A DNA stretch of 64,000 bases, taken from NCBI RefSeq assembly GCF_003206155.1, contig NZ_PZJV01000006.1:465925-529924 (forward strand), in the 5' to 3' direction. The notes beneath the pieces are model-generated. The model searched no databases and was not told the DNA's origin. It saw only the letters and a program-made list of their open reading frames with translations. Below are positions 44,184 through 53,200 of this stretch, piece by piece (within the stretch, counting starts at the first letter, position 1; each line of letters opens with the position of its first letter). The DNA is from Salinicola halophilus. Its GTDB lineage: Bacteria > Pseudomonadota > Gammaproteobacteria > Pseudomonadales > Halomonadaceae. The position numbers were made by a program, and so were the translations under genes.

Positions 44184-45959
44184 ATGAGCGAATCCAAGAA
44201 AATCCTGCTGCTGGGCGTCGACGGCCTGATTCCCGAACTCGTCGAGCGCTTCTGTGCCGAAGGCGTGCTGCCCAATTTTCAGCGGTTGATCGACGAGGGC
44301 GGCTCGACCCGGCTGCTGCCCTATATCTCCACCTGGGGCGATACCAACTTCGTCACCCTGCTGACGGGGCAGGCCCCCGGCACCAGCTGGGTCGGCCAGC
44401 GCCAGCCGCCGCGCGATACGCAGCATCTGCTCGAGCTGATGCGGGATGCCCACCAGCGCGCAGCGCTGGTTCACTTTCCCGAGAGCCTGACGCCCGTCGG
44501 TGAGCGCGATCTCTGCCTCGCGCCTTTCTGGAGCGGCAAGGGGCCGGCACCGATGGAGCTGGCCCCGGCGTGTCTGCACACCACCCGGCTGGCGAGCTGG
44601 CAAGTGGACGCGCCCAGCGAGGCGCTGGGCTGGCCGCCGACCGGTACGCTCGCCCATCACCAGAAGCACAACCGCTACGCGATCGAGCGCGCAGGCGAGC
44701 GTTTCGTCGCCCACATTCCCGCGCATCGCGTCGAGCCAGTGCCCGTCACGCTGCAGGCCGAGGGCCAAGGGCTTCGGCTGACGGTCGCTGGCAGCGAAGC
44801 GAGTCTCAATGTCGACGAGTGGAGTGCCTGGCTGGCGCTGGAAGGCGAGCACGCCCTGGAGGGCAAACCGGCCGCCGTGCGCTTCAAGCTTCTCTCATTC
44901 GACCCCGCCACGGGCGACATCGATCTGCTGCAGTCGCAGGTCACCGCGCCGGCGGGGAGTAGCGATCGACCGGGGCTGACGCGGCGACTGATCGACCGCC
45001 ATGGCCCCTTCATTTCCAAGTGGGCCGTCTCCGCCGACCCGGATAGTCGCTACTTCGAGACCAGCTTCGAGGAGGGGCGCTACCAGCTCGAGTGGCTGGT
45101 CGGCAGTGCCCTTGCGCTACTCAACGACGAGGGCTTTTCGCTCTTTGCCACTGTTTTCCGGCTCAACGACGAGACCCACCACACCAGTCTTGCCCAGTGC
45201 GATCCGGCATCGATCTTTTACGACCGCGAGGACCACGCGCGCTATCTCGATGTCATCCGTCAGTCGTACCGCCTGCTCGACGAGGCGGTCGGCCGGGCGC
45301 TCGCCGGCTGCGACGAGCACACCACCTTCGTGCTCGCCTCCGATCACGGCGACGTACCCAACAGCCACCTTTGCGATATCCACAGGCGGTTGGCCGAGTT
45401 CGACCTGTGCACACTCGATGACGCCGGGCGCCCGGACCCGAGCCGGAGCCGGACGTTTCTCAAGGACGAACGTGGTGGGCTGGAGATCTTCGTCAACCGC
45501 GACCTCGTCCCGCAGAGCGAGATCGAGGGCGTGAAGACGCGCATTCTCAAGGCGCTCAACACCTGGTACGTCGATACCGAGTCGGGCGAGCGCAATGTCG
45601 TCGCGCTGGCGGTGAAGCGTGAAGACGCCGCGCCGCTCGGCTACTGGGGCGAGGCGATGGGCGACATCCTCTTCGCCTACGCGCAGGGCTTCGTCTGGGG
45701 CAGCAACGCCCGCGGTGACACCGTCGCGCCGGTGACCTCTCCCGGCGCGAATCACGGCCCGCAGGTGCCCACCGCGCGCACGGCGTTTGCCTCCAACCTC
45801 GGCGTCGCCTTCTTCCACGGCGCCGGCATTCGTCACTACCCAGGGCTCGGTACCGATGCGCTACCGCGTATGGATAGCGTCGGCGCAACGTTCGCCCGGC
45901 TGCTCGAACTGCCCGCGGATTCGCTGGACGGCAAGGTACTCGAGGGATGGGTCGAATGA
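44184..45959 (+). CDS. Alkaline phosphatase superfamily phosphodiesterase
   Basis: 591 residues. Metal-site motifs: LLLGVDGL (Asp), the nucleophile Thr region STWGDTNFVTLLTG, LNDETHH, ASDHGD and GANHGPQ. These are the AP-superfamily nucleotide pyrophosphatase/phosphodiesterase ligands. There is no signal peptide, so it is cytoplasmic. It is the last gene of the tctCBA-enolase operon (24 bases after the enolase gene), which suggests that a phosphoester or phosphonate-linked product arises in that pathway. Unusual partner for a TTT system. Confidence 0.85.
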   Translation: MSESKKILLLGVDGLIPELVERFCAEGVLPNFQRLIDEGGSTRLLPYISTWGDTNFVTLLTGQAPGTSWVGQRQPPRDTQHLLELMRDAHQRAALVHFPESLTPVGERDLCLAPFWSGKGPAPMELAPACLHTTRLASWQVDAPSEALGWPPTGTLAHHQKHNRYAIERAGERFVAHIPAHRVEPVPVTLQAEGQGLRLTVAGSEASLNVDEWSAWLALEGEHALEGKPAAVRFKLLSFDPATGDIDLLQSQVTAPAGSSDRPGLTRRLIDRHGPFISKWAVSADPDSRYFETSFEEGRYQLEWLVGSALALLNDEGFSLFATVFRLNDETHHTSLAQCDPASIFYDREDHARYLDVIRQSYRLLDEAVGRALAGCDEHTTFVLASDHGDVPNSHLCDIHRRLAEFDLCTLDDAGRPDPSRSRTFLKDERGGLEIFVNRDLVPQSEIEGVKTRILKALNTWYVDTESGERNVVALAVKREDAAPLGYWGEAMGDILFAYAQGFVWGSNARGDTVAPVTSPGANHGPQVPTARTAFASNLGVAFFHGAGIRHYPGLGTDALPRMDSVGATFARLLELPADSLDGKVLEGWVE

Positions 45960-45974
45960 CGATGTCAGTCTCGG

Positions 45975-47057
45975 TTACCCCGCTACATGGCCTGCGGCAT
46001 CGGTGGTCATGGCCGTGACCCGCGCTTGGCGGATCCGGTCGTTGAGCACGGCCTCGTGGGTGGCGTCATCGACATCGTGTCGCTGCTCCGGATAGAGCCC
46101 CAGACGCTCGAATAAGCGCTTGTCGTGAGCAGCCTGGGGATTCTGCGCGGTCAACAGCCGCTCGCCGTAGAAGATCGAGTTGGCGCCGGCGAAAAAGGCC
46201 AGCGCTTGGGTCTCGTCGCTCATCAGCTCGCGGCCGGCCGCCATGCGCACGTGAGAGGCGGGCATCAGAATGCGGGCAGTGGCGATCGTTCGAATGAAAT
46301 CGATCGGATCGAGATCCTCGACGTGCTCGAGCGGCGTGCCCTGAATGCGGATCAGCATGTTGATCGGCACACTCTCGGGATGGGTGGGCAGGTTGGCCAG
46401 CTGCTGCAAGAGGCCGGCGCGGTCGTTGATGCTCTCGCCCATGCCCAGAATGCCGCCGGAGCAGATCTTCATGCCGGACTGGCGGACGTGATCCAGCGTC
46501 TCGAGCCGGTCGGCGTAGGTGCGGGTGGTGATGATCTCGCCGTAGTACTCCGGGGAGGTGTCCAGATTGTGGTTGTAGTAATCCAGTCCGGCCTCTTCCA
46601 GCGCTTCAGCCTGATCGCGGGTGAGCATGCCCAGCGTCATGCAGGTCTCGAGGCCCATGGCGCGCACGCCGCGTACCATCTCCAGAACGTACGGCATGTC
46701 CTTCGCCCGCGGATTCTTCCAGGCCGCCCCCATGCAGAAACGACTTGCCCCCACTTCCTTCGCCCGGCGCGCTTCTTCCAGCACGGCCTCGACCTGCATC
46801 AGTTTTTCGCGCTCGAGCCCGGTGTTGTAGTGCCCGGACTGCGGGCAGTACTTGCAGTCTTCCGGGCAGGCACCGGTCTTGATCGACAGCAGTGTGGAGA
46901 TCTGCACGGCATTGGGGTCGAAGTACTGACGATGCACCCCCTGCGCCTGAAACAGCAGATCGTTGAGCGGCAGGGTGAGCAGCGCCTCGATTTCGTGTCG
47001 CTGCCAGTCGTGACGAAAACGCTCGGGTCGGGGAGAGCCGTGATCGGACGTGTCCAT
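45975..47057 (-). CDS. bioB: Biotin synthase
   Basis: 360 residues, radical SAM enzyme that inserts sulfur into dethiobiotin. CPEDCKYC holds the 4Fe-4S cluster (Cys spacing 3 and 2). Further BioB motifs: [45 protein letters not shown] and [11 protein letters not shown] 47057 is chosen because an in-frame extension upstream would run through the operator. Other bio genes are not in the window. Confidence 0.95.
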   Translation of the reverse strand: MDTSDHGSPRPERFRHDWQRHEIEALLTLPLNDLLFQAQGVHRQYFDPNAVQISTLLSIKTGACPEDCKYCPQSGHYNTGLEREKLMQVEAVLEEARRAKEVGASRFCMGAAWKNPRAKDMPYVLEMVRGVRAMGLETCMTLGMLTRDQAEALEEAGLDYYNHNLDTSPEYYGEIITTRTYADRLETLDHVRQSGMKICSGGILGMGESINDRAGLLQQLANLPTHPESVPINMLIRIQGTPLEHVEDLDPIDFIRTIATARILMPASHVRMAAGRELMSDETQALAFFAGANSIFYGERLLTAQNPQAAHDKRLFERLGLYPEQRHDVDDATHEAVLNDRIRQARVTAMTTDAAGHVAG

Positions 47058-47111
47058 GGCGTTGTTAACCTTTTGGCTTCGAAAAGATGACCAAAACTCT
47101 GCCAGTGCCAT

Positions 47112-47143
47112 TCGTTAACCTCAAGCTTATTGAAAGTTAACAA
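47112..47143. promoter_or_regulatory. BirA-type bio operator candidate
   Basis: GTTAAC at 47114-47119 and GTTAAC at 47136-47141 are separated by 16 bases within near-mirror arms (TTGTTAAC ... GTTAACGAA on the minus strand). Another TTGTTAACC lies at 47062-47070, in the bioB leader. BirA sites have this spacing of two half-sites. Confidence 0.6.
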
Positions 47144-47353
47144 TGCCAGTGCCGAAAGCGACACCGGCAGGAGGGGGGCTAACATGCAGTTTGCGGGATG
47201 ATGAGCCGACCGACCCAGCGCCAGCTATGCGGAACGGCTATCCTGAGTGTTCGGAGTCTCATGATAGTTAAGTTCTTGCCGATAGATCGTTGGCTACCGA
47301 TCTTGCACCCCGGGGGTGTGATCTCACTTTTCTCCCCTCACACAGGCGGTTCT

Positions 47354-48520
47354 ATGATCGATACGATCAAGAAATTATGGTCGCCGGGTGTGGATGAGAA
47401 TCCACTCAGGCTGCGCCGCCAGATAGCACTCTGTAATCAGGTAGGGCTGTTCGGCACCGTCGCGACGCTGCCCTATCAGCTGTTCTACTATTTCTATGAT
47501 TTCGCTACCTATTGGGGCGTCTTTCTGGTCAATCTGCTGTTCATGGCAGGCTATCTGCTGGTGTTGCCGCTCAATCACCGACGGTTGCACAGCGTGGCGA
47601 GCAACGTGCTGCTCATCAACGGTGGCGCTCAGCTCTTCGTGGTGACCGCTTTCATTGGCACCGAGGCCGGCGTGAATCTGTTCTATTTCACGCTGGCTTC
47701 CATCCTGGTCTTTCTCTACCAGCACCTGCGCGTGCAAACGTATGCCTTCGTCATGGCACTGTTCGGCGCGCAGTATGCGCTTTCGCATTTTCTGTTCACG
47801 CGGGAGGCCGTGATCTCGCCGGTGCCCTCGCCGTGGGTCGACATCATGTACGCAGGCAGCGTGGTGGGCGTACTGATGCTTTCGGGCGCTTTGCTCTACC
47901 TCTTTCGCCAGCAGATCGATCATGCCGAGGACGAGCTGACGCTGAGCAATCAGTATCTGGAGACGCTGAGCAACACCGATCCGCTGACCGGACTGGCCAA
48001 CCGCCGTGCGCTGGACGCGGCCCTGGAGCGCGAGTGGTCGCGGCTTTCGAGGCTCTCCAGCGGGCTGGCCGTGATCATGTGCGACGTGGATCACTTCAAA
48101 GGCTTCAACGACCGCTACGGTCATGACGGCGGTGACCGCTGTCTGCAGCGAATCACGACCGCACTGGAGGGCGTTCTCTCGCGGCCCGCCGACCTGGCGG
48201 TGCGCTACGGCGGGGAGGAGTTCGCGCTGGTACTACCCGGCACGGAAGAGGCAGGCGCCCGGCTTCTGGCAGAGAGACTGCGCGAGGCGGTCGAGCGTTT
48301 GCAGATTCCCAACGAAGCCGCCGGCGAGGGCGCCTGTGTCACGGTCAGCGTCGGCGTTTCGAGCATCAACCATGTGTTTCCGGAGGTGGGCTTCCACGGC
48401 GTCGACCATCTGATCAAGCGCGCCGACGAGGCGCTCTACCAGGCGAAGGCGAGTGGACGTAACCGAGTCGTCTATCTCGCCTATTCCGATCGGTTCGACG
48501 TTGACGGTAGCGAACAGTGA
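47354..48520 (+). CDS. Membrane-bound diguanylate cyclase
   Basis: 388 residues. About six N-terminal membrane helices (residues 20-190) form the sensor part. A C-terminal GGDEF domain (from NTDPLTGLANRRALD, residue about 215) has active-site RYGGEEFALVLPG and no visible RxxD inhibitory site. It makes cyclic di-GMP from GTP. ATG 47354 after AGGCGG is chosen; the long frame upstream has no membrane protein features. Confidence 0.92.
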   Translation: MIDTIKKLWSPGVDENPLRLRRQIALCNQVGLFGTVATLPYQLFYYFYDFATYWGVFLVNLLFMAGYLLVLPLNHRRLHSVASNVLLINGGAQLFVVTAFIGTEAGVNLFYFTLASILVFLYQHLRVQTYAFVMALFGAQYALSHFLFTREAVISPVPSPWVDIMYAGSVVGVLMLSGALLYLFRQQIDHAEDELTLSNQYLETLSNTDPLTGLANRRALDAALEREWSRLSRLSSGLAVIMCDVDHFKGFNDRYGHDGGDRCLQRITTALEGVLSRPADLAVRYGGEEFALVLPGTEEAGARLLAERLREAVERLQIPNEAAGEGACVTVSVGVSSINHVFPEVGFHGVDHLIKRADEALYQAKASGRNRVVYLAYSDRFDVDGSEQ

Positions 48521-48619
48521 GCCGGTAGCGCCCCTCGCCTTGCGGGGCTCTCGATGCGCCGCTCCTCTGGGGCTTTCAGTCCAGCAACCCACTTTTTTCA
48601 GTACAAGAACGATGACCGT

Positions 48620-49120
48620 ATGAACATTCACGTTGCCCAGGCTCGCCCCTGCGACGAAGGGGCGTTTCTCGATGCCGTGGCGAGGAGTCGCGTACTTTTC
48701 GCTGACTGGGTCGACCCGCCGGACAGTCCGGAACGCTTCGCCGCGCACCTGGCGAGATATACCGCGGACAATCGCTTCAGCTACCTCGCCCGCAATGAGC
48801 GCGATCAGCTCATCGGCTGTATCAACATCAACGAGATCGTACGCGGGGGTTTTCAGTCCGCCTTTCTCGGGTACTACGCCTTCTCACCGCATAGCGGCCA
48901 GGGACTGATGAAGCAGGCGATGAGCCAGGTGATCGACGAGGCATTCGGCCCGCACCAGCTTCACCGGCTCGAGGCCAACATCCAGCCCGCCAACCGCGCC
49001 TCGGTGGCGCTGGTCGAGTCGCTGGGTTTCCGGTTCGAAGGCCATTCGCCCCGCTACCTGAAGATCGCCGGCGACTGGCGCGACCACGACCGCTACGCCA
49101 TCACCGCAGAAGAGTGGTAG
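48620..49120 (+). CDS. RimJ-like GNAT acetyltransferase
   Basis: 166 residues: GCININEIVRGGFQSAFLGYYAF, then the acetyl-CoA motif FSPHSGQGLMKQAMSQVIDEAF and HRLEANIQPANRASVALVESLGFRFEG. This is the RimJ/RimL-type pattern for N-terminal alanine acetylation of ribosomal or other proteins. ATG 48620 chosen at the start of the conserved strand. Confidence 0.9.
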   Translation: MNIHVAQARPCDEGAFLDAVARSRVLFADWVDPPDSPERFAAHLARYTADNRFSYLARNERDQLIGCININEIVRGGFQSAFLGYYAFSPHSGQGLMKQAMSQVIDEAFGPHQLHRLEANIQPANRASVALVESLGFRFEGHSPRYLKIAGDWRDHDRYAITAEEW

Positions 49121-49163
49121 CGGCGGTATGCAAAAGACGGGGCCGCCGAGAGAAACGACGCCA

Positions 49164-50060
49164 ATGACGCAGAGCGGGGCGGTGCGCCGGCGCCTGGACC
49201 TGCCGGCCAGTGCGCTGATGGTGCTGTTCTGCCTGGGATTCGGTTGTCAGCAGGTGGCGATGAAGGCCGTTGCCGCGGATATGTCCCCGCTGGCGCAGGT
49301 TGCGATTCGCTCATCCTTGGCCGCGCTACTGGTAATGATGCTTGCCCACCGGCAGGGTATTCGGTGGCGCGACATGCGGGCACATGTCGGCCCCGGCGTT
49401 CTGGTGGGGCTGGGGTTCGTGGCGGAGTTTCTCTTCGTGGCCTGGGGGCTTGACTACACCTTGGCCTCGCACATGTCGGTGTTTCTCTATACGGCGCCGG
49501 TATTCGCCGCTCTAGCGCTACACCTGCTGGTGCCGGGAGAGCAGCTGACCCGACGTCAGTTCGTCGGTGTCGCATTGGCTTTCGGTGGGATGCTGATCGC
49601 TATGGCACCGGATACCGACATCGACAATGCCGGCGACATCCTGCTTGGCGATTGTCTGGGACTTCTGGCCGGTCTCTCCTGGGCCGCGACCACGCTGGTC
49701 ATTCGCCGTCCGTCACTGTCCGACGCGCCGCCGGTGCAGACGCTCTGCTATCAGCTCACCGTTGCAGGCCTTTTGTTGCTGCCCGCCAGCGCCCTGCTGG
49801 GCGATCTCGGACGCGTCCAGTTCACCGGCGTCGCGGTTGCCAGTCTTGCCTTTCAGACGCTAGTCATCTCTTTCACCGCGCTACTGCTCTGGTTTGCGCT
49901 GTTGCGACGCTACTTTGCTTCTCAACTGGGCATCTTCTCGTTTCTGTCGCCGGTATTCGGCGTGTTGTTCGGGGCGATAGTACTGGGCGAACCGCTGACG
50001 ACCGGCTTTCTCGTGGGCGGAGCGCTCTTGCTGATCGGTTTGCTGGTGGTGACGCGGTAG
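49164..50060 (+). CDS. DMT-superfamily (EamA) transporter
   Basis: 298 residues, ten transmembrane segments in two EamA repeats (FCLGFGCQQVAMKAV and LAGLSWAATTLVIR are the repeat starts). Exports small metabolites such as amino acids, substrate unknown. ATG 49164 is chosen; an ATG at 49128 is in frame. Confidence 0.9.
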   Translation: MTQSGAVRRRLDLPASALMVLFCLGFGCQQVAMKAVAADMSPLAQVAIRSSLAALLVMMLAHRQGIRWRDMRAHVGPGVLVGLGFVAEFLFVAWGLDYTLASHMSVFLYTAPVFAALALHLLVPGEQLTRRQFVGVALAFGGMLIAMAPDTDIDNAGDILLGDCLGLLAGLSWAATTLVIRRPSLSDAPPVQTLCYQLTVAGLLLLPASALLGDLGRVQFTGVAVASLAFQTLVISFTALLLWFALLRRYFASQLGIFSFLSPVFGVLFGAIVLGEPLTTGFLVGGALLLIGLLVVTR

Positions 50061-50176
50061 GGGAGTGGCTACGCACTGCAGATGAAAACAGAAGCGCTTC
50101 TCTGTCTGCCAACGCGCCTGCCACTCGATGCGGGTACGTCGGCGACGTCTGACGCTGACGTGTCCCATCATTGAAC

Positions 50177-50202
50177 GCCCCGGCTGAACGTCCAGCCGGG
50201 GC
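50177..50202. terminator. Hairpin terminator after glucan synthase
   Basis: GCCCCGGCTG and CAGCCGGGGC form a perfect 10-bp stem with a 6-base loop, 8 bases after the ndvB stop on the minus strand. Confidence 0.75.
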
Positions 50203-50209
50203 AGTCACG

Positions 50210-53200
50210 TCACGCCATGCCTTCCTTGCTCTCCAGCCGCATCACCAGCGCGTGCGCCTGCCCGTCCAGCGGTACGCGGGCACCATCGTCGCTTCCGATC
50301 GCCTCCCCATCGAGTGTGGCGCTAGGCGTCTCGCCGGCCTCGGCCCGTTCGATGCGGATCTCCACGCGGCCGCCCTCCAGCTCGACGGTGGCGGCATAAC
50401 CCGGCCAGTCGTCGGGGATGGCAGGGGCGACGATGAGTTCGCGGCCTTCGCGGCGGATGCCCAGGATGCCGCGGGCGCCGGCCTGGTAGAACCAGCCGCC
50501 GGAGCCGGTGTACCAGGTCCAGCCGCCGTGGCCGACGTGGGGCGGCTCGGAGTAGACGTCGGCGGCGATCACGTAGGGTTCGACGCGGTAGCGCTCGACC
50601 GCCTCGGGCGTAAGGGCATGATTGACCGGGTTGACCATCGCGAAGAGCGCGTGCGCCCGCTCGGCCTGGCCCAGCTTGGCCAGCGCAAGAATCGTCCAGG
50701 TGGCGGCGTGGGTGTACTGCCCGCCGTTCTCGCGCAGTCCCGGCGGGTAGCCCTTGATGTAGCCGGGCTCCTGCTCGCTCTTGTCGAAGGGCGGCGTGAA
50801 CAGCAGCGCCAGGCCGTCGTCTTCGCGGATCAGATGCTCGGCGACGGAGTCCATCGCGCGGGCGGCGCGCTCGGGGTCGGCGCGCTCGGAGAGCACGGCC
50901 CAGGACTGGGCGATGGCATCGATGCGGCACTCAACGCTTGCCTTCGTGCCCATCCAGTCGCCGTTGTCGAAGGTGGCGCGACGGTACCAGTCGCCGTCCC
51001 AGGCGTGGGTCTCGAGCGCTTCCCGCAGTGCCTCGGCCCGCTCGCGCCAGCGGTCGGCACGTGCCGGGTCGCGCCGGGTGATCAGCGGGTCGAACAGCGT
51101 CAGCGTGCGCAGCAGCATCCAGCCCAGCCAGACGCTCTCGCCCTGGCCGGCTTCGCCCACCCGGTTGAAGCCGTCGTTCCAGTCGCCGGTGCCGATCAGC
51201 GGCAGCCCGTGCTCGCCGAACTGTTCGAGCGCCTGTTCGAGGGCGCGCACGCAGTGCTCGAACAGCGGCGCGGTCTCGTCCGCCGGCGAAGGCTGGGAGA
51301 ACTCGTCGTGAGCGCCGGCGGCGAGGGTCGGCGCTTCCAGAAAGCCCACCGGCTCGTCGAGCACCGCTTCGTCGTCGGCGGCCTGGACGTAGGTGGCGGC
51401 GGCGAAGGCGAGCCATACCCGGTCGTCGGCGATACGGGTACGCACGCCCTGGCCGGAGTGCGGCAGCCACCAGTGCTGCACGTCGCCCTCGACGAACTGG
51501 CGGCCGGCGGCGCGCAGCAGGTGGTGGCGGGTTAGATCCGGCAGGGCGAAGGTCAGCGCCATGCCGTCCTGGAGCTGATCGCGGAAGCCGTAGGCGCCGC
51601 TCGCCTGATAGAACGCCGAGCGGGCCGTGACCCGGCAGGCCAGCGTCTGATAGGTGAGCCAGCCGTTGAGCATCACGTCCATCGCCCGGTCCGGGGTGCG
51701 CACCTGCAGCGAGGCGTGCAGCTCGCGCCAGTAGCGCTCGATGCTATCGAGTTCGTCGGCGAGATCCGCCTCGCGGTAGCGCAGGATGAGCGTCCGTGCC
51801 GTCTCGGCGTCGCTCGTCTGCCCCAGGAAGGCGTCGAGCGTCACCGACTCGTTGGGGGCTAGCGTCAGCGTGCACTGCAGCACCGTGGCCGGGTCGCGAC
51901 CGAGACCGGTCCAGCCGCTGAGCGCGCGACGCTGGGTCAGCGCCTCCGGAGCGGCAAGCGAGCCCGCCCCGAGGAACTCGCGGCGATCCGCCGTCCACTG
52001 CGCCGCCCGCCCGCCGAGGTCGACGAAGCCGACCCGATTCGGGAACGCCATGTTCCACGGATTGCGCATCAGCAGCGCGCCGGTATCGGCATCGTGGGTC
52101 GGCGTCAGATAGAGGGCGTTCTTGGCCCGCGAGTTGCCCATGACCCAGTTGGCGTAGTGCGTCACGATCAGGGTCTGCGGTGCGTCGCTGCGGTTGGTGA
52201 GCGTGAGCCGGGAGATCTTGATCGGATCGTCCTTGGGCACGAACTGCAAAAGCGAGAGCGAAAGCGTCGCGGTGTCGTGATCGAAGCGGCTGTAGCCGAA
52301 GCCATGGCGGGCGACGTAGCGGCCGCGCTCGCCCGGCGACCGGCACGGCGCGGCGGTGGCGGTAGTGATGACGCCGGTGTCGGCATCCTGCACGTAGATC
52401 ACCTCGCCCGCGGGGTCGCTCACCGGGTCGTTGGACCAGGGGGTGAGCTGATTGTCGCGGCTGTTGTCCGCCCATACGTAGCCGCTGCCTTCGGCGGAGA
52501 CCTGGAAGCCGAAGCCCGCGTTGGCAATCACGTTGATCCACGGCTGCGGCGTGGTGGCGCCGTCGTCGAGCACGCAGACGTACTCGCGGCCGTCCCGGGC
52601 GAAGCCGCCGAGGCCGTTGAAGAATTCGAGGTCTTCAACCGGCGGGCGGTCGACGGCGGTGCTCGGTTCGGGCCGAGCCGGATCGCCGGCGATGCCGGGC
52701 TCGGCCCGGGCGTCGGCGGATGTCGTATCGAGCCGAACGGCGGCCTGGGTACGCGCTTTCAGGCTTTCTCGGCTCTCCCGGCTGCCGCCCTTGACGCTTT
52801 CCGGGCTGCTCGCGGCCGGCCGTGTCGGGCTATCGGTCCTGGCGCCGATCCGAATGCCGGCCTTGAGGCTCTTCTTGCTTCCCGCCTTGCCGTCGTTCTT
52901 GCCGCCCGTCTTGCTCTCGGGCGTTCGGCGCCCCTTGCGATCCAGCGGGGCCAGCGGGCGAGCGTCACGCCGCGTCTCCATGAGGGATTCGCCGTCGACG
53001 TCGAGCAGCGCGGTGAGCTGGCGGTGCAGCGGGCCCTTGTGCGCCTTGAGCACCACCCGGGCCACGGAGAGCACCAGTGCGAGAGCGGCGGGGCTCAGCT
53101 GATGCGCGCGCAGGGCGATGACCGACCCCTGGGGCGGCTGGCTGCTCGGCTGCGGCGGTGAAAGGTTGGTGCGCACGGCGGTGTCGATCGCATCCTGCAG

